NCBI RefSeq assembly: GCF_000024365.1
Contig: NC_013235.1
Coordinates: 992,001-1,056,000, forward strand
Reading direction: 5' to 3'
DNA from: Nakamurella multipartita DSM 44233
Lineage (GTDB): Bacteria; Actinomycetota; Actinomycetes; Mycobacteriales; Nakamurellaceae
Length of the DNA stretch: 64,000 nucleotides
This document shows, piece by piece, positions 46,494-55,290 of the stretch. Under the pieces are notes generated by a model. The model worked only from the letters and a program-made list of their open reading frames with translations, was not told the DNA's origin and ran no database searches. How positions within the stretch are numbered: the first letter of the stretch is position 1; every line of letters starts with the position of its first letter. Both the position numbers and the translations under genes were made by a program.

Positions 46494-47896
46494 GCGGCAC
46501 TCCTGGTGAAGATGGCCAGCTGGGTCGGCGGACCCACCTGCGGAACGTCCGGGCCGACGGCGACACATCGAGCGTGGTAGCCGAACTGGTCACCGACGCG
46601 GTCGGCCCAGGCCCGGAACTGGGCCCGGGTCCATTCGAAGCGGTGGTCCCGGTGGCGCATCGTGCCGGCCGCCAGCGACTCGAACCGCACGTTGTGCTCG
46701 GCGTTCGGGGTGGTGACGATGACCGCACCGGGCGCGGCGAAACCGAACACGCACCGCTCCAGCGCGGCCAGTCGCGGCGGGTCGACGTGCTCGATCACCT
46801 CCATCAGCACGGCGGCGTCCAGGCCGGACAGCCGATCGTCGCGATAGGTCAGCGCGGACTGGAAGATCTCCAGCCGGGCGCGCTGGTACTCGCTCATCCG
46901 GTCCAGATGCAGCCGCTGGGCGGCGATCTGCAGCGACCGGGTGGACACGTCGACGGCCACGATCCGCTCCAGCGACCCGTCGGCCAGCAGGTCCCGCACG
47001 AGAGCGCCCTCGCCGCAGCCGAAGTCGCCCACCGTTCGGGCGCCGGTGGCCCGGATGGCGGCGAGCACGGCGCCGCGGCGCAACTCGGCGAGCCGCACCG
47101 GGCGTTCAGGCTGCTCCGGCGCCGGTTCGGCGTCGTCGAACTCGGCCGGGGTGGCCTCGTCGACCTCGGCCAGCCGGGCCAGGGCGGTGCGGGTCAGCGT
47201 GCCCTGGTGGGCCAGGTAGCGGCGGGTGATCAGGTCCTTCTCCGGATGCCCGGCCAGCCAACCCTCGCCGGCCCGGATCAGCTTGTCGACCTCGTCGTCG
47301 GAGACCCAGTAGTGCTTCGCGTCGTCGAGCACCGGCAGCAGCACGTACAGCTGGCGCAGGGCATCGGCCAGCCGCAGCTCCCCGGTCAGCCGGGCGTCCA
47401 GGTACGGGGAGCGGCCCCACTCCGGGGCGACCGGGTCGAGATCGACGGCGGTGGCCTCGATCTGCCAGCCCAGCGGCTCCAGCAGCCGGCCCAGCAGGTC
47501 CGCGCCGCCCAGGCAGCGCAGTGCGGGCAGGTGGATCTGCAGCGGGATGGCCGTGGCCGCCAGCTCGGGCCGGGCCGCGCACCGGCCGGTCATGGCCGTG
47601 CCGAAGACGCTCTTGAGGGTCAGCGCGAGCATGCTGCCGGCCGCATACGGCCGATCGTTGACGTACGAGCCCAGCGCGAAACCGTCGGCGTCACGCACCT
47701 TCCCGCGCCGGACCAGCCGGATCGGGTCGACCTCCAGCAGCAGCGCCGCGGTGCAGGAGTCCGCCCCCACCTGCGGGTAGAACACGTGCGCCGTGCCCAT
47801 CGACTCGGTGAACGACTGCACCCGGCCGGGGTGCTTGAACAGCAGGTAGCCCAGGTCGTCGGCCGGTCGGTGGGTGGTGGTGATCGTCAGCAGCAC
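46490..47896 (-). CDS. 3'-terminal RNA ribose 2'-O-methyltransferase Hen1 (bacterial)
   Basis: A 468-residue protein. The N-terminal 240 residues are the bacterial Hen1 domain needed for activating Pnkp ligation; the C-terminal domain is an SAM methyltransferase (GDFGCGEGALVRDLL) with the metal-binding Hen1 motif MEVIEHVDPPRLAALE and the later TTPNAEHNV. It methylates the 2'-OH at the break before Pnkp seals it, so the repaired RNA resists re-cleavage. Starts at a GTG (47896). Confidence 0.96.
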   Translation of the reverse strand: MLLTITTTHRPADDLGYLLFKHPGRVQSFTESMGTAHVFYPQVGADSCTAALLLEVDPIRLVRRGKVRDADGFALGSYVNDRPYAAGSMLALTLKSVFGTAMTGRCAARPELAATAIPLQIHLPALRCLGGADLLGRLLEPLGWQIEATAVDLDPVAPEWGRSPYLDARLTGELRLADALRQLYVLLPVLDDAKHYWVSDDEVDKLIRAGEGWLAGHPEKDLITRRYLAHQGTLTRTALARLAEVDEATPAEFDDAEPAPEQPERPVRLAELRRGAVLAAIRATGARTVGDFGCGEGALVRDLLADGSLERIVAVDVSTRSLQIAAQRLHLDRMSEYQRARLEIFQSALTYRDDRLSGLDAAVLMEVIEHVDPPRLAALERCVFGFAAPGAVIVTTPNAEHNVRFESLAAGTMRHRDHRFEWTRAQFRAWADRVGDQFGYHARCVAVGPDVPQVGPPTQLAIFTRSAA

Positions 47897-47938
47897 CCGG
47901 CGGAGTCTGCCAGTTCCGTCCGCCGCCGGCCGCTGAAT

Positions 47939-48451
47939 TCAGCCGGCGATGGGAAAGATCAGGCAGGAGGAGGTGGCGTGGGCCAGCAGCCGGTCCCCGG
48001 CGTCGAGCAGATGGGCCTGTGCGGTGGCGGTGCGCGAGCCTGAGGTCAATACCGTGCCGACACACCGGATCCGGCCGCCGCCGGCCCGCACCGGACGCAG
48101 GAATCGGGTGTTCAGGTCCAGGCTGGTGTAGCCGGTGCCGGCCGGCAGGGTGGTGTGCACCGCGCACGCGCAGGCGGTGTCCAGCAGTGCGGCAATCACC
48201 CCGCCGTGCACCGTGCCCAGCGGGTTCATGTGGAACTCGGCCGGGTCGAGCTCGACGGTCACCCGGCCCGGCTCGACGGTGAAGTCGGCGAAGTCCAGGG
48301 TCGAGGAGATCGGCGGCGACGGCACCCGGCCGGCGGTCATCTCCTGCAGGAATTCCAGGCCGCTGAGCCGGGACAGGGAAGCCAGCGCGATCGCCGGGTC
48401 CACCCAGCGGTGCTCCCGGGTGCGCTCGGCGGGGGTCTGGGTCTGCGTCAT
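47939..48451 (-). CDS. PaaI-type hotdog-fold thioesterase
   Basis: A 170-residue protein with the hotdog-fold signature NPLGTVHGGVIAALLDTACACAV. It likely hydrolyses an acyl-CoA or aryl-CoA. The ATG at 48451 is chosen; the open frame upstream would run through the divergent HxlR gene. It is transcribed divergently from the HxlR regulator with 63 bases between starts, so that regulator may control it. Confidence 0.88.
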   Translation of the reverse strand: MTQTQTPAERTREHRWVDPAIALASLSRLSGLEFLQEMTAGRVPSPPISSTLDFADFTVEPGRVTVELDPAEFHMNPLGTVHGGVIAALLDTACACAVHTTLPAGTGYTSLDLNTRFLRPVRAGGGRIRCVGTVLTSGSRTATAQAHLLDAGDRLLAHATSSCLIFPIAG

Positions 48452-48514
48452 GAACGCAGCGTCGCACGCCGAGCTGAGTTTGACAAGTAGACCCAGGGGG
48501 CTGACGATCGGAGA

Positions 48515-48997
48515 ATGTCCGCGCCTGAAGCCCTGCAGTGGTCGGTCGACAACTGCACCATCCAGCGAAGCCTGGACGTGATGGGCGACCGCTGGTCGCT
48601 GATCGTGCTGCGCGAGGTGTTCCAGGGCATCCGCCGGTTCGACGACATGACCTTGCGCACCGCCATCCCACGCCAGGTGCTCACCGACCGGCTGCGCCGG
48701 CTGGTCGACGACGGGGTCCTGCGGCGGGTGCCCTACCGGGTGCCCGGCCAGCGCGAACGCCACGAATATCGGCTAACCGACAAGGGTCTGGATCTGTACC
48801 CGGTGCTGATCGCGCTGCAGGAGTGGGGCAATCGCTATCTGGCCGACGAGGCCGGGCCGCCGGTCGAGTTCGCCCACCGGGACTGCGGCGAGCCGGTCCG
48901 CCTGGTCCTGCGGTGCGCGGCCGGGCACGACCTGGACACCAGCCGCGCGGTGGCCGGCCGGCTCGGCCCGGGCGCGGTGCGCCGCGAGCCGGCCTGA
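48515..48997 (+). CDS. HxlR-family transcriptional regulator
   Basis: A 160-residue winged-helix regulator: CTIQRSLDVMGDRWSLIVLRE, then RRFDDMTLRTAIPRQVLTDRL and YRLTDKGLDLYPVL are HxlR features. An N-terminal Cys (NCTIQ) is the position used for aldehyde or redox sensing in some members. A C-terminal extension carries two further Cys (HRDCGEPVRLVLRCAAGH), perhaps a metal site. Its probable target is the divergent thioesterase. Confidence 0.92.
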   Translation: MSAPEALQWSVDNCTIQRSLDVMGDRWSLIVLREVFQGIRRFDDMTLRTAIPRQVLTDRLRRLVDDGVLRRVPYRVPGQRERHEYRLTDKGLDLYPVLIALQEWGNRYLADEAGPPVEFAHRDCGEPVRLVLRCAAGHDLDTSRAVAGRLGPGAVRREPA

Positions 48998-48998
48998 G

Positions 48999-49337
48999 TC
49001 AGCGCAACGCGTCGTCGATGCGGGCCAGCAGCCGGGCCTTGGGCTGGGCCCCGACGAACGTCGCGACCGGCTCGCCGGCCACGAACAGGATCAGCGTCGG
49101 CAGCGACATGACCCGGAACCGGGCTCCGGTCACCGGGTTCGCATCGTTGTCGATCGTGCGGACGGTCAGCGTGCCGGCTCGTTCGGCCGCGATCTTGGCC
49201 AGCACCGGCGCGATCATGTGGCACGGCGGGCACCACTGCGCCCAGAAGTCGACCAGCACCGGTTCCGGTCGGGCCAGCACCTGGTCGGCGAAATTCTCGT
49301 CGGTGACGGAACGCACCAGTTCGGTCTCGGTGATCAT
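48999..49337 (-). CDS. Thioredoxin with WCPPC active site
   Basis: A 112-residue thioredoxin. The redox motif is WAQWCPPCHMIAP, with Pro in place of the usual Gly, and the cis-Pro loop is MSLPTLILFVAGE. Its ATG overlaps the stop of the MerR gene, so it is translated with that regulator. WCPPC is common in thioredoxins paired with this MerR type. Confidence 0.93.
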   Translation of the reverse strand: MITETELVRSVTDENFADQVLARPEPVLVDFWAQWCPPCHMIAPVLAKIAAERAGTLTVRTIDNDANPVTGARFRVMSLPTLILFVAGEPVATFVGAQPKARLLARIDDALR

Positions 49338-49747
49338 GACGATGGCCTTTCTCGGTCCACATTCAGGTCCAGGGGGGCGCGGCAGCCGACGATGGCGCGG
49401 GCGGCCGCGGCGGCCTGCCGGGTGAGCAGGGCGGCCCGGATCGCCTGCAGTCGTTCGATCTGCGCGTCGACCTCGGCCAATTTGTGGGAGTACATCTCGA
49501 AGGAATCGGCGCACGAGTCGGACGCGTCGTGGCCCGCCCGCAGGCACTCGACGAACGGCCGGGTCTCCTCCAGGCTCAACCCCTCGGCCTGCAGCGAACG
49601 GATCTCCACCACCACCCGTACGTCGCGCTCGTCGTACTCGCGGTACCCGTTGGCCGACCGATCGGCATCCAACAGCCCCTGCGACTCGTAGAAGCGCAGG
49701 GCCCGGGTCGTCGTGCCGGCCCGCCGGGCCGCTTCCCCGATCCTCAT
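49334..49747 (-). CDS. MerR-family regulator coupled to thioredoxin
   Basis: A 137-residue MerR protein: RIGEAARRAGTTTRALRFYE (HTH), then YREYDERDVRVVVEIRSLQ and a dimerisation coiled coil. The effector region has Cys in VECLRAGHDASDSCADSF, a spacing suited to redox or metal sensing. A 14-bp direct repeat (CATGGCCCGATCCT, twice within 49745-49772) covers the start region. A MerR-type operator candidate lies at 49808-49823. Confidence 0.92.
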   Translation of the reverse strand: MRIGEAARRAGTTTRALRFYESQGLLDADRSANGYREYDERDVRVVVEIRSLQAEGLSLEETRPFVECLRAGHDASDSCADSFEMYSHKLAEVDAQIERLQAIRAALLTRQAAAAARAIVGCRAPLDLNVDRERPSS

Positions 49748-49807
49748 GGCCCGATCCTCATGGCCCGATCCTCAGGACGCGCATCCTCATGACCCCGACG
49801 GTAGACA

Positions 49808-49823
49808 TTGACGCCCGGGTCAA
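49808..49823 (-). promoter_or_regulatory. Candidate MerR operator/promoter for the merR-trx pair
   Basis: TTGACGCCCGGGTCAA has perfect TTGAC/GTCAA arms around six bases. On the minus strand TTGACC can serve as a -35 box, and MerR regulators commonly bind between -35 and -10. It lies about 60 bases upstream of the regulator start. Confidence 0.5.
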
Positions 49824-49954
49824 GGCAAGCCGGCGGGCTGCCCGTCTTCATCGAACCTGAACAGTTCCCGGACCGTCGCTGCAAACCCGGCGCCCAAGGT
49901 CACTGGTGTTGATACCGATCCGGGCGCGAGTCCGGCCGTTCAAGGAGGACGACG

Positions 49955-50353
49955 ATGGCGAAGAAGGCGATCTGGAGCGTGCTGGCGGGAGGCGTCGCGG
50001 CCACCGCGATGGCCGCGACGGTGGCCCTGGCCGGTCCCGCGGCCGCGCAACCGGTCACCGGCCAGGCGGTCTCGGCCACCCAGGCGGCCACCGGCACCGA
50101 CAAGCCCAAATACTGCGACCGGATCGACAAGGCCCTGCAACGCCGGCAGAAGCTGCAGACCCTCCTCGACGGCGACGCGAACACCCGGGGCTCGGTCGCC
50201 TGGCTGCAGGCCAAATCGCAGGCGCTGGCCACCAGCAACCCCGAGCTGTCCAAGCTCCTGGCCGACGCGGCCGCCCTGCGCTCACAGGTCAAGGACCCGG
50301 CGGCCACGATCGTCGCGGACCTGCAGGCCGTCCAGCAGGCGCATTGCAGTTAG
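49955..50353 (+). CDS. Small secreted protein
   Basis: A 132-residue protein with a clear Sec signal peptide (KKAIWSVLAGGVAATAMAA, cleavage likely after GPAAA). The mature part has two Cys (PKYCDRIDKALQRRQ and the final HCS) likely forming a disulfide around a helical, Gln/Ala/Leu-rich body. A strong AGGAGGA site precedes the ATG. Family unknown; the next genes are a two-component system, so it may be a sensed or regulated extracellular factor. Confidence 0.82.
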   Translation: MAKKAIWSVLAGGVAATAMAATVALAGPAAAQPVTGQAVSATQAATGTDKPKYCDRIDKALQRRQKLQTLLDGDANTRGSVAWLQAKSQALATSNPELSKLLADAAALRSQVKDPAATIVADLQAVQQAHCS

Positions 50354-50399
50354 GACGTGTCTGCTGGCCGCATCGGCCGGGACCGGTCAAGGTTGACCC

Positions 50400-51158
50400 A
50401 TGGCCGCACATGACGACGCCGGTGCCGATCGGGGTGCTGATCGGGGGCTAGTCGTGGTGGTGGAGGACGAGTCGGTCATCGCCGACGTCATCCGCCGCTA
50501 CCTGACCGCCGCCGGCTTCGGCGTCCGGTGGTGCCGCACGGGCCAAGAGGGGTTGGCCGCCGTCCGGACCGACCGGCCCACCGCCGTGGTGCTCGACATC
50601 GGGCTGCCGGACATGGACGGGCTGGACCTGTGCCGGCGGCTGCGCGAGGCCGGCGATTGGACCCCGGTGTTGTTCGTCACCGCCCGCGACGAGGACGTCG
50701 ATCGCATCCTGGGTCTGGAACTGGGCGGCGACGATTACCTGGTCAAACCGTTCAACCCGCGCGAACTGGTCGCCCGCTTGCGGGCGGTGCTGCGCCGGAC
50801 CGGCGGCCCGGCGGCGGCCGGGGGGACCACCCTGCAGGTGGGCCGGGTGCGGATCGATCCCGGCCGGCGCCGGGTCTGGGTCGAACCGGGACCGGGGGAG
50901 CCCGCACCCCGTCCGGTCGACCTGACGGCGACCGAGTTCGACCTGCTGGTGCACCTGGCCCGGCATCCGGGCCGGGTGTTCGAGCGGGCCGGGCTGCTCA
51001 GCTCGGTGTGGGGGTACGCGAGTGCCGCCGGGGCCCGCACCGTGGACGTCCACGTCGCCGCGTTGCGCGCCAAACTGGGGACGGCCAGCCCCATCCGGAC
51101 CGTCCGGGGAGTCGGCTACTCGGCCGAGGACCGGCCCGAAGCCGTCTCGCCGCGGTGA
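50400..51158 (+). CDS. OmpR-family response regulator
   Basis: A 252-residue response regulator. Receiver: VVVVEDESVIADVI, phospho-acceptor Asp in VVLDIGLPDMDG and the Lys in YLVKPFNPREL. Output: winged helix with TATEFDLLVHLARHPGRVFER and TVDVHVAALRAKL. The stop overlaps the kinase GTG. Targets unknown; menC and the secreted protein are neighbours. Confidence 0.95.
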   Translation: MAAHDDAGADRGADRGLVVVVEDESVIADVIRRYLTAAGFGVRWCRTGQEGLAAVRTDRPTAVVLDIGLPDMDGLDLCRRLREAGDWTPVLFVTARDEDVDRILGLELGGDDYLVKPFNPRELVARLRAVLRRTGGPAAAGGTTLQVGRVRIDPGRRRVWVEPGPGEPAPRPVDLTATEFDLLVHLARHPGRVFERAGLLSSVWGYASAAGARTVDVHVAALRAKLGTASPIRTVRGVGYSAEDRPEAVSPR

Positions 51159-52549
51159 GCGGCGCGGGCGGGCGGGCCCGCACGTCCCTGGCCGTCCGGG
51201 TCACCCTGCTGGTGATCGCCGTCGCGGTGCTGGTCGCCGCGGTGGCCGCGGTGGCCGGGGTGCTGCTGGTGCGCCGCAGCCTGCTGGACATCTCCAGCGA
51301 GGCCCTGTCGGACCGGGCGAACCTGGTGCAGGCGCAGATCACCGCCGATCCGGCCCGGGCCGACGCCGTCCTGGCCGCGACCGCGACCGCGCTGGGCGGT
51401 CAGGACACCCGGGTCGTGCTCATCGCCGCCGACGGCACCCTGTCCGGCGCCAGCCCGGTGGCGGTCCGGGCCGCCCAACAAGCCGGGGCGACCGGGGCGG
51501 TGGCCGGCCGGTCGGTGTCGGGCCGGGCGACGACCGGTGGCGAGCTGCAACTGGTGGAGGCCCGCTCGACCGGCGCCGGCGGGTTCGCCCTGGTCACCCC
51601 GGCCGACGTGGCCGCCGAGACCCGGCGCACCGTGGAGGGCCGGCTCATCTGGTCCGCGGTGGCCGGACTGCTCGCCGCCGTGCTGATCGGGCTGCTGATC
51701 GCCCGGGTGGTGTCGGCCCCGCTGCGGCGCACCGCCGACCTGGCCCGGGACATGGGCCACGGCGCCCGGGACGTGCGGGTCCCGGTCGCCGGACCGCGGG
51801 AGGTCGCCGACGTCTCGATCGCGGTGAACGAGCTGGCCGATGCGTTGCAGCACAGCGAATCCCGGCAACGGGACTTCCTGGCCTCGGTCTCCCACGAGCT
51901 GCGCACCCCGCTGGCCGGGATCAGCGGGCAGGCGCAGGCCCTGGCCGACGGCCTGGTCGCCCCGGCCGAGCAGGCCGAGGTCGGCCGGAGCATCGGCGCC
52001 GAGGCCGCGCGGATGAACCGGCTGGTCGGCGACCTGCTCGACCTGGCCCGGCTGGGCGCCGACCAGTTCACCCTGGACGTCCAGCCGGTCGACCTGACCG
52101 CCCTGCTGACCGAGATGGCCCGGGTCTGGCGCCCCCGCTGCGAGGCCGCCGGCATCCCGCTGATCGTCGAGGTCCCGTCGCATCCGGTGCCGGCCCGGAC
52201 CGATCCGCGGCGGCTGCGTCAGGTGCTGGACGGGTTGGCCGAGAACGCGCTGCGGCAGCTGGCGCCCGGCCAGGTGCTGGTGCTGTCCCTGGTCGCCGGA
52301 CCGGGTGCGGCCACGCTGGCGGTACGCGACGGCGGCCCCGGATTGACGGCCGAGGACTATCCGGTCGCGTTCGTGCCGGGGGAGCTGCACCGCCGCTACC
52401 GCGGGCGGCGACCCACCGGCGCCGGGCTGGGCCTGGCCCTGGCCCACGGCCTGCTGCAACGCCTCGGCGCCACCATCACTGCCGGCCCGGCCCCGGAGGG
52501 TGGGGTGGCCATGACGATCGGGCTGCCGACGGGCACGATGGGGACGTGA
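51155..52549 (+). CDS. Sensor histidine kinase
   Basis: A 464-residue membrane kinase from the GTG at 51155. Two transmembrane helices (VTLLVIAVAVLVAAVAAVAG and WSAVAGLLAAVLIGLLIA) border a 100-residue extracytoplasmic sensor. HAMP follows, then the phospho-His in SVSHELRTPLAG, N box LAENALRQL, and G boxes VRDGGPGL and GAGLGLALAHGL. It pairs with the preceding regulator. Signal unknown. The stop overlaps menC (GTGA). Confidence 0.95.
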   Translation: MSGAGGRARTSLAVRVTLLVIAVAVLVAAVAAVAGVLLVRRSLLDISSEALSDRANLVQAQITADPARADAVLAATATALGGQDTRVVLIAADGTLSGASPVAVRAAQQAGATGAVAGRSVSGRATTGGELQLVEARSTGAGGFALVTPADVAAETRRTVEGRLIWSAVAGLLAAVLIGLLIARVVSAPLRRTADLARDMGHGARDVRVPVAGPREVADVSIAVNELADALQHSESRQRDFLASVSHELRTPLAGISGQAQALADGLVAPAEQAEVGRSIGAEAARMNRLVGDLLDLARLGADQFTLDVQPVDLTALLTEMARVWRPRCEAAGIPLIVEVPSHPVPARTDPRRLRQVLDGLAENALRQLAPGQVLVLSLVAGPGAATLAVRDGGPGLTAEDYPVAFVPGELHRRYRGRRPTGAGLGLALAHGLLQRLGATITAGPAPEGGVAMTIGLPTGTMGT

Positions 52550-53556
52550 CCGAGGACCGCGGGCCGGCCGATTCGCCCGCCGAGCTGCTGGCCGGGGCCC
52601 GCGTGTTCTCGGTGCCGATGGTGCACCGGTTCCGTGGCGTGACGGTGCGCGAGGGCGTGCTGCTGCCCGGGCCGGCCGGCTGGGGCGAGTTCGCGCCGTT
52701 CCGCGACTACTCCGACGAGCAGTGCGTGCCGTGGCTGCGGGCGGCGATCGAGTCGGCCACCGTCGGCTGGCCCGAGCCGCGGCGCGACCGGGTGCCGGTC
52801 AACATCATCGTCCCGGTCATCGACCCGGCCCGGGCGGCGGATCTGGTCGCCGCGTCGGGGTGCCGGACGGCCAAGGTCAAGGTGGCCGACCCGGGGATGG
52901 AACTGGCGGCCGACCTGGACCGGGTGGCGGCGGTGCGCCGGGCGCTCGGCCCGACCGGGGCGATCCGGATCGACGCCAACGGGGCCTGGACCGTGGCCGA
53001 GGCGATCCCGGCCATCGCCCGGCTGGACGAGGCCGCCGAGGGGCTGGAGTACGTCGAGCAGCCCTGCCGCACCCTGGCCGAGCTGGCCGAGCTGCGGCTG
53101 CGGGTCCGGCCCAAGATCGCCGCCGACGAGTCGATCCGCGGGGCCGCCGACCCGGCCGCGGTGCGGCTGGCCGACGCGGCCGACGTGGCCATCGTCAAGG
53201 TCGCGCCGCTGGGCGGGGTGCGCGCGGCGCTGCGGATCGCGCAGGGCGCCGGAGTGCCCGCGGTGGTGTCCTCGGCGGTGGACAGCGCGGTCGGGCTGAC
53301 CGCCGGCATCGCCCTGGCCGCGGCGTTGCCCGAGTTGCCCTACGCCTGCGGGCTCGGCACGGGCGTGCTGCTGGCCGACGACGTGTGCGGCCGGCCGCCC
53401 CGGCCCGTGGACGGGGCGCTCGAGGTCGTCACCCGGGCACCGGATCCGGATCGGATCGACGAGGTGGCCGCCGGCGCCGAGGCGACGGCGTACTGGCGGG
53501 ACCGGCTGCGCCGGGTGGCGCTGATCACCCAGGCGCTCACGCAGGGCAGGACTTAG
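52546..53556 (+). CDS. menC: o-Succinylbenzoate synthase
   Basis: A 336-residue enolase-superfamily enzyme of menaquinone synthesis, actinobacterial type. Catalytic lysines Lys110 and Lys112 (TAKVKVADPG), metal ligands Asp143 (RIDANGAW), Glu171 (YVEQPC), Asp194 (AADESI) and Lys218 (IVKVAPLGG) are all present. It starts at the GTG overlapping the kinase stop. It is the second OSBS-family gene in the window and the likelier true MenC. Confidence 0.93.
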   Translation: MTEDRGPADSPAELLAGARVFSVPMVHRFRGVTVREGVLLPGPAGWGEFAPFRDYSDEQCVPWLRAAIESATVGWPEPRRDRVPVNIIVPVIDPARAADLVAASGCRTAKVKVADPGMELAADLDRVAAVRRALGPTGAIRIDANGAWTVAEAIPAIARLDEAAEGLEYVEQPCRTLAELAELRLRVRPKIAADESIRGAADPAAVRLADAADVAIVKVAPLGGVRAALRIAQGAGVPAVVSSAVDSAVGLTAGIALAAALPELPYACGLGTGVLLADDVCGRPPRPVDGALEVVTRAPDPDRIDEVAAGAEATAYWRDRLRRVALITQALTQGRT

Positions 53557-53596
53557 GTCACTGGCCGCAGCGGATCCGGCCCACCATCATCGGTCC

Positions 53597-54019
53597 ATGA
53601 CCGAGACCCTCGTCCCCGTGACCCCCATGGCTCCCGACGCGTGCTGGGACCTGCTGCGCGGAAATCAGTTCGGCCGCCTCGCCCTGGCCGTCGGGAACGA
53701 GCCGGAGATCTTCCCGATCAACTACGTGGTGCAGCGCGGCACCCTGGTGTTCCGGACGGCGCCGGGCACCAAGCTGGCCGCGCTCACGGTCAACGATGTC
53801 GTCGCCCTGGAGATCGACGGATTCGACCAGGAATCCGGATGGAGCGTGGTGGTCAAGGGCCACGCGCATCCGACCGAATGGGGCGAGGACTTCGAGGACG
53901 CGGCCAACTCTGGCTTGCGGCCATGGGTGGCCACCGTCAAGCAGGTGTTCGTGCGGATCCAGCCCAGCCACGTCAGCGGGCGCAGCTTCGTCTTCGGCCC
54001 GGAGCCCGAGGCGCTCTGA
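53597..54019 (+). CDS. Pyridoxamine 5'-phosphate oxidase-related flavin-binding protein
   Basis: A 140-residue split-barrel protein (RLALAVGNEPEIFPINYVV, LVFRTAPGTKLAAL, WSVVVKGHAHPT) of the group that binds FMN or F420. It is single-domain and cytoplasmic. Many actinobacteria keep such proteins for unknown redox roles; specific function cannot be given. It converges with dasR. Confidence 0.87.
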   Translation: MTETLVPVTPMAPDACWDLLRGNQFGRLALAVGNEPEIFPINYVVQRGTLVFRTAPGTKLAALTVNDVVALEIDGFDQESGWSVVVKGHAHPTEWGEDFEDAANSGLRPWVATVKQVFVRIQPSHVSGRSFVFGPEPEAL

Positions 54020-54047
54020 TCCGCTCGTCGGCCGGCGTCGGGGGCGC

Positions 54048-54782
54048 TCAGCCGGCCCCGATCGGCAGCGGCACGTCGTCGCCGAGCCGGTGCCGGGCGA
54101 CGAAGCGGAACCGGTCGCCCCGGAACACCGACCGGGTCCACTCCACGATCTGCCCGTTCTCGGCCCACCCCGTGCGGTGCACCAGCAGCATCGGCAACCC
54201 GGTGTCCACCCCCAGCAGCGACGCCTCGACCGGGTCGGCCAGCGCGGTCTCCACCACGTCCTCGACCGCGGCGATCTCGATCCCGAACACCTCGCGCAGG
54301 GTCCGGTAGAGCGAACCGCGCCATTGCAACTCGTTGCCCAGGTCCGGCAACGGGCCAGGCAGGTGCGCGATCTCGTGCGCGATCGGCTCGTCGCCGGCGG
54401 TGCGCAGCCGCTCCACCCGGTGGAAGCTCGCGCCGGGGTCGATGCCCAGGTGCCGGGCCACCTGCTCGTCGGCCGGCCGCTCGGTGATCCCCAGCAGGAC
54501 GCTGCCCGGCTGCCAGCCCTCCTCCTGCAGGTCCTGGGAGAACGAGGTCAGTTGCCGGACCTGCATCAACTTGGGCTCGGCGACGAAGGTGCCACGGCCC
54601 TGGGTCCGCTCCAGCCGGCCGTCGACGACGAGTTCGGCGATGGCCTGCCGGACCGTCGTGCGGGAGGTGCCGAACCGTTCGGCCAGCTCGCGTTCGGTCG
54701 GCACCGGGGACCCGGGCGCCAACCCGGCGATGAGCTCCAGGATCTGGCTCTTCACCTGGTAGTACTTCGGCACCTTCAGCAC
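54048..54782 (-). CDS. dasR: GntR/HutC-family regulator DasR-like
   Basis: A 244-residue GntR protein with an N-terminal winged helix (VPTERELAERFGTSRTTVRQAI, then GRLERTQGRGTFVAEP) and a C-terminal UTRA effector domain (VEWTRSVFRGDRFRFVARH) closely resembling Streptomyces DasR, which responds to glucosamine-6-phosphate. The GTG at 54782 has GAGGGG six bases before it; a TTG at 54815 lies inside an operator. A dre-type site at 54814-54829 and two before nagE indicate that it controls itself and the nag genes. Confidence 0.9.
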   Translation of the reverse strand: MLKVPKYYQVKSQILELIAGLAPGSPVPTERELAERFGTSRTTVRQAIAELVVDGRLERTQGRGTFVAEPKLMQVRQLTSFSQDLQEEGWQPGSVLLGITERPADEQVARHLGIDPGASFHRVERLRTAGDEPIAHEIAHLPGPLPDLGNELQWRGSLYRTLREVFGIEIAAVEDVVETALADPVEASLLGVDTGLPMLLVHRTGWAENGQIVEWTRSVFRGDRFRFVARHRLGDDVPLPIGAG

Positions 54783-54813
54783 GGACGGCCCCTCGTGGTC
54801 CTCGGCCAGCGGC

Positions 54814-54829
54814 AATGGTCTACGCCAAT
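54814..54829. promoter_or_regulatory. DasR operator (dre-type) in the dasR leader
   Basis: AATGGTCTACGCCAAT shares TGGTCTA and CCAAT with the two sites upstream of nagE and fits the dre core TGGTCTAGACCA. It lies 32 bases upstream of the GTG start, consistent with autoregulation. Confidence 0.8.
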
Positions 54830-54872
54830 CACTCTAGCGGCCGATTCTCCATGGCGGCCCGCGGCCCGAACG

Positions 54873-55280
54873 TCAGGCCGGATCGAGCAGGTCCGGCGAG
54901 CCGCCGCCGAAAGGATGATCGACGACGTACTGCCAGCGGCCGCCGGGTTGCCGTCGGAGGACCTCGGCGGTGACGCCCCGCAGCACGACGGGCCGGCCAT
55001 CGGCGTCGCGGCCGCCCTCCATGTGGAAGGCAACACTGCTCAGGGCCAGGTCGCCACTGACCAGCCAGTGCCGGGGGGTGAAGTGCAGCGTCCCGCCCAG
55101 GCCGAGGAACCATTCCAGGGCGGCGCGGATGGCGCGGGTGCCCTGAACCGGCTCGGCGCCCGGGCCGGGAACCAGCACGGCGTCGGGTTCGTACATGCCC
55201 ATCAGGGTGTCCAGATCGCCGGCATTGAAGGCGGCGGCCCATTCCCGGTTGAGCGCGTGCGGCAGTTCGGTGGTGGTCAC
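54873..55280 (-). CDS. SnoaL-like/DUF4440-type polyketide cyclase-fold protein
   Basis: A 135-residue NTF2-fold protein (NREWAAAFNAGDLDTLMGMYEPDAVLV, GTRAIRAALEWFL, GGRWQYVVDHPFG). The GTG at 55280 has GAGGAG upstream. Such proteins are small ligand-binding or isomerase domains; no substrate can be stated. It lies after a hemerythrin gene from which it is separated by a tandem repeat. Confidence 0.85.
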   Translation of the reverse strand: MTTTELPHALNREWAAAFNAGDLDTLMGMYEPDAVLVPGPGAEPVQGTRAIRAALEWFLGLGGTLHFTPRHWLVSGDLALSSVAFHMEGGRDADGRPVVLRGVTAEVLRRQPGGRWQYVVDHPFGGGSPDLLDPA

Positions 55281-55290
55281 GGGGGTCTCC

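Noticed and set aside
44112..46580. Long open frame (822 codons) on the plus strand opposite pnkp
   Set aside because: High-GC antisense shadow: the minus-strand frame has all Pnkp motifs, while this one is Gly/Arg/Pro/His-rich without any recognisable domain.
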